A stretch of DNA of 64,000 bases from Lysobacterales bacterium (lineage in GTDB: Bacteria > Pseudomonadota > Gammaproteobacteria > Xanthomonadales > UBA2363), in assembly GCA_019634735.1 (NCBI GenBank), contig JAHCAT010000003.1, forward strand, positions 62,001-126,000, read 5' to 3'. Made by a program: the position numbers and the translations under genes. A model generated the notes under the pieces. That model did not search any database. It saw only the letters and a list, made by a program, of their open reading frames with translations, and was not told the origin of the DNA. Each line of letters begins with the position of its first letter. The stretch's first letter is position 1. Of this stretch, positions 8,322-15,919 are shown piece after piece.

Positions 8322-9809
8322 ATGCATGCGAGAACACGAACCCGGGGCGGCCTGATCGCGCTCGCCCTGGCGCTGGCCGGAAGCCTGGCGAACGCCACCG
8401 GCGCCCCCGGTGCCGACGCCGCCGAAGGCGGCAATCCGGATGCGGTGCTGGCCCAGGCCTCCGTCTTCTGGCAAACCGTGGCCGCCGATGCACCGGCGCG
8501 TCCGGCCCTGCTGGAACGCCACTTCAGTGCAGGCATCCGCGCGCGCAACGGCGACGACAAGCTGCTGGAGACCTTCGCCATGCTGGCCGAGTCGCTGGCG
8601 CCGGAACTTGCCACCCTGCCGCCCCCCGAGCGGGCTGGCGAGGACCAGGCCCTGGCCGGCGAGCTGCACTACACCCTGGCCAGCGGCCGCCGCGTGGCGC
8701 TGACGCTGGCACTGACCGACACCGATCCGCCGCAGATCGAGCGCTTTTCCCTGCGGCCGCTGCCGCCCAAGGTCGAGGCGGTCGGCCCGTCGGAGTTGCC
8801 CGGTGTGATCGACGCGCGGCTGACCGCCGAGGCCGCCGCCGGCCGCTTCTCGGGCGCGGTGCTGGTGGCCCGCGGCGAAGAGGTGATCTTCGAACGCGCG
8901 GTCGGCCTGGCGGACCGCGCGACCGGCCGCGCCAACACCCTGGATACGCCGATCAACCTGGGCTCGATCAACAAGATGTTCACCGGCATCGCCATCGCCC
9001 AGTTGCAGGAGTCCGGCAAGCTGGACTGGCAGGACACCGTCGGCCGCCACCTGCCGGACTTCCCGAACGCGACGGTCCGCGACACGGTGACCCTGCACCA
9101 GCTGCTCACCCACACCTCCGGCGTCGGCTCCTACTGGAACGAAGCCCACGACGCGCGCCTGCCTGCCCTGGACAGCCAGCAGGCCTTCCTGGACACCTTC
9201 ATCGATCAGCCGCTGCTGTTCGAGCCCGGCCAGGGCCTGGAATACAGCAATGGCGGGCCGGTCGTCCTGGGCCTGGTGATCGAGGCACTGAGCGGCAGCG
9301 ACTACTACCAGTACATCCGCGAACACATCTACACGCCCGCCGGCATGAAGCACGCCGACCACTACCGGCGCGACGATGCCGACGCAAGCTTCGCGGTGGG
9401 CTACGCGCGCGCCGAGGATGGCAGCTGGCGCGACCACCGCGATGGGCTCAGCCTGCGCGGCTCGGCGGCCGGTGGCGGCTATGCCTCCGCCCGCGACCTG
9501 CACGGGTTCTCGAAGGCGTTGGCGGACGGCCGCCTGCTGCCGCGCGAGAAGCTGGAAACACTCTGGCAGCCCCATGTCCAGACCGGACCCATGGGCTACG
9601 GCTACCTGTTCAGCGTCGGCGGCCGGCCCGGACGGCGATTCATTGGCCACAACGGCGGCGCGTCGGGCATATCCGCGGCATTCATGCATTATCCCGACGA
9701 CGGTCTGGCGATCGTGGTCCTGGCCAACCAGGACCAGGGCGCCGAGGCGATCAGCGAATGGCTGCAGGCCCAGGTCGAGGCCGCGCTGTTCGGACCCGAC
9801 AACCCCTGA
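8322..9809 (+). CDS. Secreted serine hydrolase, beta-lactamase/PBP4* (AmpH-like) family
   Basis: The 495-aa product has a signal peptide (LIALALALAGSLANA), an N-terminal domain of about 145 residues of unknown type, then a class C beta-lactamase-like domain. The catalytic SxxK motif is S215-I-N-K218. The YxN motif is Y308-S-N310, and an HNGG motif at 443-446 replaces KTG. Such proteins include esterases, D-Ala-D-Ala peptidases and peptide hydrolases, so the substrate is unknown. The ATG at 8322 follows a good ribosome site (CAGGAG). A sigma-factor operon starts 14 bp after the stop, suggesting shared transcription. Confidence 0.88.
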   Translation: MHARTRTRGGLIALALALAGSLANATGAPGADAAEGGNPDAVLAQASVFWQTVAADAPARPALLERHFSAGIRARNGDDKLLETFAMLAESLAPELATLPPPERAGEDQALAGELHYTLASGRRVALTLALTDTDPPQIERFSLRPLPPKVEAVGPSELPGVIDARLTAEAAAGRFSGAVLVARGEEVIFERAVGLADRATGRANTLDTPINLGSINKMFTGIAIAQLQESGKLDWQDTVGRHLPDFPNATVRDTVTLHQLLTHTSGVGSYWNEAHDARLPALDSQQAFLDTFIDQPLLFEPGQGLEYSNGGPVVLGLVIEALSGSDYYQYIREHIYTPAGMKHADHYRRDDADASFAVGYARAEDGSWRDHRDGLSLRGSAAGGGYASARDLHGFSKALADGRLLPREKLETLWQPHVQTGPMGYGYLFSVGGRPGRRFIGHNGGASGISAAFMHYPDDGLAIVVLANQDQGAEAISEWLQAQVEAALFGPDNP

Positions 9810-9823
9810 ACGGAGCAGGCCTC

Positions 9824-10192
9824 ATGGAAACCTTCTTCATCCCGCTGGCGCTGGTCCTGCCGCCGATCCTGATCACCGCCATGGTGCTGCGCCATCGGCG
9901 CAGCCGCGCCGAGATGCGCTATCGCCTGCTGCTGCAGCTGGCCGAGGCCGGCGTGCCGCTGCCGACGACCTTGCCCGGCGAGGCGGCGCCGCAGCAGTGC
10001 GACCGCCGCCGTGCCCTGGTCCTGCTCGCCGGGGGCCTCGGACTGAGCCTCACCCTGCTGGCGCTGCCGCTCGACTACCACGCCGGCCACCGCCTGGCCG
10101 AGCTGTGGGGCCTGGGCATCCTGCCGGTCGCGCTGGGCCTGGGCTACCTCGGCAACTGGTACCTGACCCGGCGCGGTCGTGGCCACGGATGA
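9824..10192 (+). CDS. DUF6249-like inner-membrane protein
   Basis: The 122-aa protein has an N-terminal membrane segment (FFIPLALVLPPILITAMVL), a basic cytoplasmic stretch (RHRRSRAEMRYRLLLQLAEAG), and two more membrane segments near residues 65-82 and 95-115. This pattern, and its place directly before an ECF sigma factor and a small membrane protein, fit the DUF6249 group often found in such operons. It may help sense envelope state; that is inference. Its stop overlaps the sigma factor's GTG start, which implies translational coupling. Confidence 0.72.
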   Translation: METFFIPLALVLPPILITAMVLRHRRSRAEMRYRLLLQLAEAGVPLPTTLPGEAAPQQCDRRRALVLLAGGLGLSLTLLALPLDYHAGHRLAELWGLGILPVALGLGYLGNWYLTRRGRGHG

Positions 10193-10757
10193 CCGCGATG
10201 CGCAGGCGCGCATCGACCGCGCCCTGGTCGCCAGGGCCCTGCAGGACGACGGCGCGCGCGCGTTCGAGGCCCTGGTGCGCCGGCACCAGGGCCGTGTGCG
10301 CGCGCAACTGCGCCGCCTGCTGGGCGACGATCCGGCGCTGGCCGACGATCTCGCGCAGGACAGCTTCGTGCTGGCCTGGCGCAAGCTGGCGCAGTTCCGC
10401 GGCGACTCGCAGTTCGCCACCTGGCTGCACCGCATCGCCCATGCCCGTTTCCTGCAGCACCTGCGCAGCCGGGCAGGGCGGGCAGGGCAGTCGATCGGGC
10501 TGGACGGGGACGAGCCCCCGGCCGCCGACCGCGGCGGCCCCGAGGCCGGGCTCGACCTGGAGGCCGCCCTGCGCTGTCTGTCCGCCAACCAGCGCGCGGC
10601 GCTGCTGTACTGCGTGCAACTGGATTTCACCCACGAAGAAGCCGCCGAGGTGCTGGACATGCCGCTGGGCACCGTGAAGACGCACGTGGCGCGGGGCAAG
10701 GCCAGGCTGCGCACGCTGCTCAGGGACTGGGCGCCGGGAGACAGCAACGATGAATGA
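10179..10757 (+). CDS. ECF-type RNA polymerase sigma factor
   Basis: The 192-aa protein has the sigma-70 region 2 pattern (FEALVRRHQGRVRAQLRRLL, then DDLAQDSFVLAWRKLAQFRG and the promoter-melting segment FATWLHRIAHARFLQHLR) and a region 4 helix-turn-helix (THEEAAEVLDMPLGTVKTHVARGKARLR). It starts at a GTG overlapping the previous stop by 14 bp. It ends 8 bp inside the next gene, whose product looks like its membrane partner. It probably directs transcription of its own operon; no matching -35/-10 pair could be proved. Confidence 0.92.
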   Translation: MATDDRDAQARIDRALVARALQDDGARAFEALVRRHQGRVRAQLRRLLGDDPALADDLAQDSFVLAWRKLAQFRGDSQFATWLHRIAHARFLQHLRSRAGRAGQSIGLDGDEPPAADRGGPEAGLDLEAALRCLSANQRAALLYCVQLDFTHEEAAEVLDMPLGTVKTHVARGKARLRTLLRDWAPGDSNDE

Positions 10758-11073
10758 ACCGGACGAACTCACCGACCGCACGCTGGACGACCTGCTGCGC
10801 AAGGGCTTCAAGGGCGAGGTGGCGGACGACGGCTTCTCGACCCGGGTGATGCGCGCCCTGCCGCCGCGTCGCCGCCAGCGACCCTGGCTGCTGCCGGGCG
10901 CGGCCCTGGCCGGCGGCCTGCTGGCCTGGCTGGCCGTACTGCCCGCCCAGGCCTGGCAGGACATCGCCCGCGAGTGGCTGGCCGGCGACGTCGGTCCGGT
11001 CACCGTCGGCACCGGCATGCTGCTGCTCGTGGTCTCGATGCTCGGCTGCGCCTGGGCGCTGGACGAGGCCTAG
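10750..11073 (+). CDS. Anti-sigma-factor-like small membrane protein
   Basis: The 107-aa protein has a soluble N-terminus (about 1-50, acidic, with the helix TLDDLLRKGFKGEVADDGFSTRVMRAL), then two membrane segments (LLPGAALAGGLLAWLAVL and VGTGMLLLVVSMLGCAWAL). The gene overlaps the ECF sigma gene by 8 bp, the usual arrangement for a sigma/anti-sigma pair. There is no zinc-binding HxxxCxxC motif, so it is not a classical ZAS anti-sigma factor. Role by position: membrane tether or inhibitor of the sigma factor. Confidence 0.7.
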   Translation: MNEPDELTDRTLDDLLRKGFKGEVADDGFSTRVMRALPPRRRQRPWLLPGAALAGGLLAWLAVLPAQAWQDIAREWLAGDVGPVTVGTGMLLLVVSMLGCAWALDEA

Positions 11074-11101
11074 GCCCCGGCCTTGGCCCCACCCAGAGCA
11101 C

Positions 11102-11338
11102 AAAAAGGTGTCAGGGACAATTGGAAAAAGTGCCAGGGAAAAGGTGCCAGGGACATTTTCCTCGGGCGGGAACCAATTCGAAAAAGGTGCCAGGGACAAT
11201 CTACTCGGACGGGAACAGGTGCCGGGTAGAGTTTCCCCCGGGGGGCGGCTGTCCGCGGCCGCGTCCGCATCGACGTGGCAAGCGGCACCTTCGCAGTGGC
11301 TGTCCGATCATCGTAAAAATTGTCCCCGACACCTTTTC
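11102..11338. repeat. GGTGTCAGGGACA-type element, copy 1 (left of higBA)
   Basis: The unit is bounded by inverted ends AAAAAGGTGTCAGGGACAAT (11102-11121) and AAATTGTCCCCGACACCTTT (11318-11337). Internal extra copies of the end sequence (GGTGCCAGGGACA) begin near 11143 and 11186. The right part (about 11225-11338) is nearly identical and in the same orientation to 12524-12637. The region from here to the higBA promoter holds no gene that I can support. Confidence 0.8.
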
Positions 11339-11617
11339 GCCTTCTCGCACGACGAGGTTCCGACGGCCTCGCTACGCGTCGTCATGAGGCATCCAGGCCA
11401 GGCGGTGGCCGGGTACCCGCCAGCTGGTCACGGTCGCGAGCACGCTCGGCAGCAATTTGCTGCGTCCTGTGGGCTCACGCAAGCCCTCGCCGACGCCACA
11501 GCTCTGCCTGGGCGCGTCGCCATCGCAAAGGTGTCCAAAAAATGGGTGGCGAAAGAATGTAGGGCACGATTGGCGCTGACACAGCGCCAAGCTGCTTTGC
11601 TGTCCGCATAGGGTTGC

Positions 11618-11646
11618 TTGACGATAGTAACGCCTGGCGATAGTAT
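11618..11646 (+). promoter_or_regulatory. Probable sigma-70 promoter of higBA
   Basis: TTGACG at 11618-11623 and TAGTAT at 11641-11646 are separated by 17 bp, close to the ideal spacing. The repeated word GATAGTA (11623-11629 and 11639-11645) overlaps both boxes and could be the HigA operator. Transcription would start near 11653, only a few bases before the point where HigB homology begins (11658). Confidence 0.6.
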
Positions 11647-11708
11647 TTTCCGGGGCCATCCGATCCTTTCGATGCAAGGACACTGAAGCCCTGTTCGGTG
11701 GCGTACGG

Positions 11709-11933
11709 GTGCGGCGCTTTGGTGCCATCGAGGCGGTGGCGATGCGCAAGCTGGCGATGCTGAACCGGGCTGCAGCGCTTTCCGATCTCCGGGTTCCGCC
11801 AGGCAATCGACTGGAGGCACTCCGGGGCGACAGGCAAGGGCAGCACAGCATCAGGATCAACGATCAGTGGCGGGTTTGCTTCGTCTGGTCGCAGGCTGGT
11901 GCCGTTGCGGTCGAGATAGTCGACTATCACTGA
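11709..11933 (+). CDS. higB: HigB-type (RelE superfamily) toxin, no canonical start
   Basis: The frame encodes the HigB/GraT hallmark PPGNRLEALRGDRQGQHSIR and NDQWRVCFVW, ending EIVDYH. HigB cleaves mRNA on the ribosome. Family homology extends upstream in frame to 11658 (IRSFRCKDTEALFGGVRVRRF), where homologues start Met-Ile-(Arg/Lys)-Ser-Phe. Here the expected ATG is GCC, and no ATG, GTG or TTG lies in frame until the GTG at 11709. Using that start would remove the first beta-strand, so the toxin is probably weak or inactive unless a rare start codon is used. The antitoxin gene follows after 11 bp. Confidence 0.7.
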   Translation: MRRFGAIEAVAMRKLAMLNRAAALSDLRVPPGNRLEALRGDRQGQHSIRINDQWRVCFVWSQAGAVAVEIVDYH

Positions 11934-11944
11934 GGAACACTCGC

Positions 11945-12247
11945 ATGCGTTGCGTCCCCTATCCACATCCCGGCGAGATCCTGCTTGAAGAGTTCCTCAA
12001 GCCGATGGGCATCACGCAGTACCGTCTGGCCAAGGAGATCGGCGTGCCGCAGCGGCGGATCGGAGAGATCGTTGCGGGCAAGCGCGCAGTCACGGCCGAT
12101 ACCGGCCTGCGTCTGTCGCGCTTCTTTGGCATGTCGGAGGGCTTCTGGATTGGCCTGCAGGCCGACTTCGATGCCGCCTTGGCGAAGGACGCCCTCGCAG
12201 ATGTGCTCGCTGGCATCCGGCCCTGGCCGGTTGACCATGCGGCCTGA
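11945..12247 (+). CDS. higA: HigA antitoxin, HTH_XRE family
   Basis: The 100-aa protein has a Cro/CI-type helix-turn-helix (LLEEFLKPMGITQYRLAKEI, then VPQRRIGEIVAGKRAVTADT) and the HigA-typical tail FGMSEGFWIGLQADFDAALA. It binds and neutralises HigB and represses the shared promoter. The gene looks intact. The ATG at 11945 was chosen because HigA proteins begin a few residues before the conserved HPGEILLEEF; an in-frame upstream extension lies inside higB. Confidence 0.92.
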   Translation: MRCVPYPHPGEILLEEFLKPMGITQYRLAKEIGVPQRRIGEIVAGKRAVTADTGLRLSRFFGMSEGFWIGLQADFDAALAKDALADVLAGIRPWPVDHAA

Positions 12248-12462
12248 CCGGTGCGGGGGGCGCTGGATCCGGAAAATTGGGTTCATCGAGGAATCGTGTG
12301 GGTAGCTCCGGGGTGGCGTCCCAGGCCGTGGTGCAACAGCAAGCGGAATCGTGAGTGTCCGCCAGCGCTGGGTTGCGGGGATTACCCGGCTACGGCGCGA
12401 AGATCGGCGGCCGAAGTAGCAGTCTCATGAAATGCCCAGGCCAGGTGGTATCAGTTCTCGGG

Positions 12463-12635
12463 CGAAAAGGTGCCCGGGCGGAAAGGTGCCAGGGACGAAT
12501 TGTTCGGGCGCGACCAGGTGGCGGGGGCAGTTCCCCCGGGGGCGGCTGTCCGCGGCCGCTTCCGCATCGACGTGGCAAGCGGCACCTTCGCAGTGGCCGT
12601 CCGAGCACCGTGAAAAATTGTCCCTGACACCTTTT
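12463..12635. repeat. GGTGTCAGGGACA-type element, copy 2 (right of higBA)
   Basis: Second copy of the element found at 11102-11338, in the same orientation. It begins with AAAAGGTGCCCGGGCGGAAA and GGTGCCAGGGACGAATTG, then the shared block with GGCGGCTGTCCGCGGCCGC. It ends AAAATTGTCCCTGACACCTT near 12614-12633. The remaining 12248-12462 shows no gene. Confidence 0.8.
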
Positions 12636-12653
12636 CGCCATGGCATCCCTTGG

Positions 12654-13133
12654 CTAGGCGCCGGGGGTCGTTGGCGGGCGGGCAGCTGAGGGGAAGTGCC
12701 GCGCATGCTCGGTGCGCAGCCGCAGCAGCCAGGCCAGGGGCAGCAGCACGGGCGGGCCGGTCAGCAGCAGGTGGCTGGAGACCTTGGTGTCCGCAGCGGC
12801 CGGCTCGCAGGCGCCGATCACGACCAGTAGTCCGAGGAAAAAAGGCACGCACGCCAGCACGACACCGAGCCCAAGCATCACGTGCCAGATCGCCGGCCGA
12901 TCCGGCAGCGGATCGCGCCGCGCATGGCACAGGTCCAGCAGCAGAACCCAGTAGGCGGTCAGCGCCGCAGCCGCCACCACGAACGCCAGGCTCAGCAGCG
13001 GGAACGGCAGTTCGCGCAAGTGAAGACCGACGAGCAGGTACAGGCCAGCCCAGAGCAGGACCGCCACGCTGGTGGGCGCCACGATCAGCACCGAGAGCAG
13101 GACCAGAAGGTGTTTTCGGGTTTCCAGGGACAC
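12654..13133 (-). CDS. Hypothetical four-helix membrane protein
   Basis: The 159-aa frame has four well-spaced hydrophobic stretches: LLVLLSVLIVAPTSVAVLLW, LLSLAFVVAAAALTAYWVLL, VMLGLGVVLACVPFFLGLLV and LLLTGPPVLLPLAWLL. I do not recognise a family. The GTG at 13133 was chosen because it precedes the first membrane segment; the frame stays open to 13715, but the extension is Arg/Pro-rich and not protein-like. It lies alone between repeats, convergent with higBA. Confidence 0.5.
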   Translation of the reverse strand: MSLETRKHLLVLLSVLIVAPTSVAVLLWAGLYLLVGLHLRELPFPLLSLAFVVAAAALTAYWVLLLDLCHARRDPLPDRPAIWHVMLGLGVVLACVPFFLGLLVVIGACEPAAADTKVSSHLLLTGPPVLLPLAWLLRLRTEHARHFPSAARPPTTPGA

Positions 13134-13757
13134 TGCTGAGGACTCCTCTTTGGCATCGCAGGCGAACTCTGACAGTCGAGCACGCCCTCCATCACGCCAC
13201 ACCTCGCCCGCTGTAGAGACTTCCAGGCACGTGCACGAAGCGCGTTGTTGCACACCGTCCTGCCGAAACGCAGGCAAGTTCGTGGCAAATTCAGGGCAGG
13301 GGGTCGGTAGGTGCAGGTGCCAGGAAGAAAGTGCCGGGGACAACTCCCTGATGGCAGCATAGGTTTTGCCGCGGAAAGGATGCCGGGGCGAACCTCCCGG
13401 AACGGTTGTCCAGGTCCGGTTCCGTGCCCGCGAGTCTGGCGCGGCCGCGCCCCGTGGTTGCGCAGCTTCCTTGCAGTTGTTCCCTTGGCTCTTCTTCGGG
13501 GGGCATCCTGCTTGGTGGCGCCGGTTCTCGGCTAACCTTGCCGTCAGCCTGATGTCTGTGCGGCCGGTCTGCGTCGGGGCCTCCCGCGCGTCCGGGTTCC
13601 GGTCTGCCATGCAATGCTGACGCGCAGGTGTGTTGCAACCGCTTTGGGTGCGGTACTGTCCGACCCCGGGTGCAACCAACGGCCGCTTGCGCGGCGCTGC
13701 GGGAGCGCCGACCAAAGTTCAGCAGCCTGTGTGCCAGGCAGCAGCGGGGGGGCATCG
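13134..13757. other. Gap without a gene; a decayed repeat end
   Basis: About 620 bp before the ECF sigma gene. At 13313-13345 there is a degenerate double copy of the GGTGCCAGGGACA end sequence (CAGGTGCCAGG, then AAAGTGCCGGGGACAACT). Nothing else is recognisable apart from open frames lacking protein character. Confidence 0.4.
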
Positions 13758-14345
13758 ATGTCGGAGTCGGCTGCAATGGATGAGGGCGCGCAGATCACCC
13801 TGCTGCTTGCGCGGGTGGCAGAGGGCGACCATGACGCCGACGCGCCGCTGGCCAACGCGGTCGTCCGGCGACTGGAGCGGATCGCGGCACGCGAGCTGGC
13901 ACCCTACCAGGGCGACGGCGCGCTGCTGACGCTGGAGCCGGGGATGCTCGCCCATGACGCCCTGCTCAAGCTGCTCGACTCGCCGCGCAACTTCGAGAAC
14001 CGCAGGCACTTCTTCGCCTACGCGACCCAGATCATCGCTCGCGCCCTGATTGACTACCAGCGACGCTGCAACGCCAACAAGCGCGGCGGCGACCAGGCCC
14101 GGGTGAGCCTGTCGGTCGCGGCCGAGGAGTCCACCATCGATGTCGAACAGGTCCCGGAGATCCTGGACGAGCTCGAGACGCTGGATGCGCGAAAGGCCGA
14201 CCTGGTCCGGCTTCGGGTGTTCTGGGGTGCGACCATGCCCGAGATCGCCGAGTTGCTGGGCATCTCATTGGCGACTGCCGAGCGCGACTGGGGCTTCGCC
14301 CGTCGCTGGCTGATGGCTCGCCTGCTGCGAGACCAGGGCGGCTGA
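13758..14345 (+). CDS. ECF-like sigma factor of the kinase-linked group (Sig-70_X6 type)
   Basis: The 195-aa protein begins MSESAAMDEGAQITLLLARV. It has region 2 features adapted from ECF factors (PGMLAHDALLKLLDSPRNFE, then NRRHFFAYATQIIARALIDY) and a region 4 helix-turn-helix (VFWGATMPEIAELLGISLAT, AERDWGFARRWLMARLL). The GDGALLTLEP segment and the RRHFFAYA motif are typical of sigma factors next to Ser/Thr kinases in Planctomycetes and Lysobacterales. A kinase gene lies 1.6 kb downstream on the same strand. The start was chosen at the first ATG before the conserved region. Confidence 0.88.
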   Translation: MSESAAMDEGAQITLLLARVAEGDHDADAPLANAVVRRLERIAARELAPYQGDGALLTLEPGMLAHDALLKLLDSPRNFENRRHFFAYATQIIARALIDYQRRCNANKRGGDQARVSLSVAAEESTIDVEQVPEILDELETLDARKADLVRLRVFWGATMPEIAELLGISLATAERDWGFARRWLMARLLRDQGG

Positions 14346-14653
14346 GGTCCACGCCCGGCTCCAATCCTCGTCTTCCCGCCGGCGACCGACGGACCGATCC
14401 GTTTGCGCCAGCGCCTGCCGCCCGAACCTGCCCTGCGTTGCGCCTCCCACGGCAGGACCCTGAAGGGCTTTGCGGTCGCGAATCCGTATCCGTCTGGTAA
14501 CGGCGATCGCGCAGCGGTGCGACTGCCGTCCAGCCCGGGCGATCCGCGGCACCGTCGGCGAGAACGTCGAGCACGCGCAGGAGCGCAGTGATCGGCGGTT
14601 GGCGCCGCGGGCCACGGTGGCTGCCCGGCCAACAGAAGAACGGGAGATTCACC
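14346..14653. other. Gap, nothing recognised
   Basis: 308 bp between the sigma factor and the secreted protein gene. No repeat from the window's families and no convincing frame. A ribosome site for the next gene (GGGAGA at about 14642) lies at the end. Confidence 0.3.
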
Positions 14654-15832
14654 ATGTCACGATCCCTGACCGCCCTTGTCGTCGCGCTGGTCCTCATGCC
14701 CCAGGCCTGCGCGGCTTCCGTCGAGGCTGCCGGCGATGGCCAGCAGGCCGACGATCCGCCGATGCGCTCGGGCACGTGGGTCATCCGCAACCACACCTGT
14801 CCCGGCGGCAACCGCACCGACGCCCTGCATCGGGATGACGACGGCCGTCTGTGGGTGGGTTGCGGTACCGCAGCCGCCGGTTACGGGCTCTACTCAAGCC
14901 AGGACGGCGGCCACGCCTGGTCGCGGGTGACGGTCGCGCCGGCCAGCCTGCTCAGCCAGCAGTTCCGGGTGAGCTCGATCTCGCGGGGGCATGACGGCGC
15001 GCTCTACGTCGCCGGGTTCGAGTCGACCACCTGGAACATGGTGCTGCGCCTGGACACCGCGGCGACCCCGATCGCCGCCAGCGTGGTGCTCGAGGGCGCC
15101 AGCCAGGTCGGCCGGCTGTTCCATGTCGGCGGCTACCGCGAACTCTCCGACGGTCGCGCCATCGCCGAGGCGCTGAACAGCGCCGACCTGCTGTATCGAC
15201 CGAATGCCTCGACCGGCCCGTCGGCGTCGTCCTGGACCGTGCCCGGCGGCCCGCTCTTCCAGATCCTCGACCTGATGGTGCGCAACGACCAGTTCTTCGG
15301 CGTTGGCAGCACGATCGCCGAGCCGCCGCGCGTGTTCCTGCCGCCGACACTGCCGGGCGCCCAGCCCTACGAATGGTCGGTCATGCACTTGCCGACGACC
15401 GGCTGGACTGGCGAGATGTGGGGGGTCGCCACCAATGCATCGCGCCTGGTTGCGGTCGGCGTCGACCAGGACGCCAACATCGGCAAGATCTATATCAGCG
15501 TCGGCAACCCTTACAACAACAGCTGGTTCGTTCGCGATCTGCCAGATATCGTGGGCAGCGGTGGCGCCGGCACCTGGGCCAGGGGAGTGTGCATGCGCGG
15601 ACAGAACGTGGTCGTGGTCGGCGAACGCCAGCCGCTCGGTGCCGGAAGCGGCCTGGTCGTGCTTTCCGTCGATGGCGGTCAGACCTTCAGCAACATCACG
15701 CCGCCTGGCGTGAGCTCCACCGTCAGTCGTTGCGTGATCGAGCCCGATGGCACCCTGATCGTGGCCGGCTCGTCCGGCTTCATCGGCATACGGCTCGGCG
15801 AAGCGATCTTCCGCCATGGCTTCGAGGGCTGA
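14654..15832 (+). CDS. Secreted beta-propeller (sialidase/BNR-like) protein with C-terminal FxxGFE tail
   Basis: The 392-aa product has a signal peptide (LTALVVALVLMPQACAA), then propeller-type sequence: DGRLWVGCG, LYSSQDGGHAWSRV (an Asp-box, SxDxGxxW) and VVLSVDGGQTFSNIT (a second). Asp-box proteins include exo-sialidases and YCF48-like assembly factors; no catalytic set is visible, so enzyme activity is not claimed. It ends EAIFRHGFEG, a tail shared with other secreted proteins in the window. The ATG at 14654 follows GGGAGATTCACC. It lies between the ECF sigma factor and the kinase. Confidence 0.8.
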   Translation: MSRSLTALVVALVLMPQACAASVEAAGDGQQADDPPMRSGTWVIRNHTCPGGNRTDALHRDDDGRLWVGCGTAAAGYGLYSSQDGGHAWSRVTVAPASLLSQQFRVSSISRGHDGALYVAGFESTTWNMVLRLDTAATPIAASVVLEGASQVGRLFHVGGYRELSDGRAIAEALNSADLLYRPNASTGPSASSWTVPGGPLFQILDLMVRNDQFFGVGSTIAEPPRVFLPPTLPGAQPYEWSVMHLPTTGWTGEMWGVATNASRLVAVGVDQDANIGKIYISVGNPYNNSWFVRDLPDIVGSGGAGTWARGVCMRGQNVVVVGERQPLGAGSGLVVLSVDGGQTFSNITPPGVSSTVSRCVIEPDGTLIVAGSSGFIGIRLGEAIFRHGFEG

Positions 15833-15919
15833 TCGCGCTTCCTCCGTGTTCGTGCCGGCGCGCCTGGGAAGGCCGCCGGCGGCAGGGGCCTTGTCGTCGG
15901 CAGGGCCCGGAGCGGTTGG

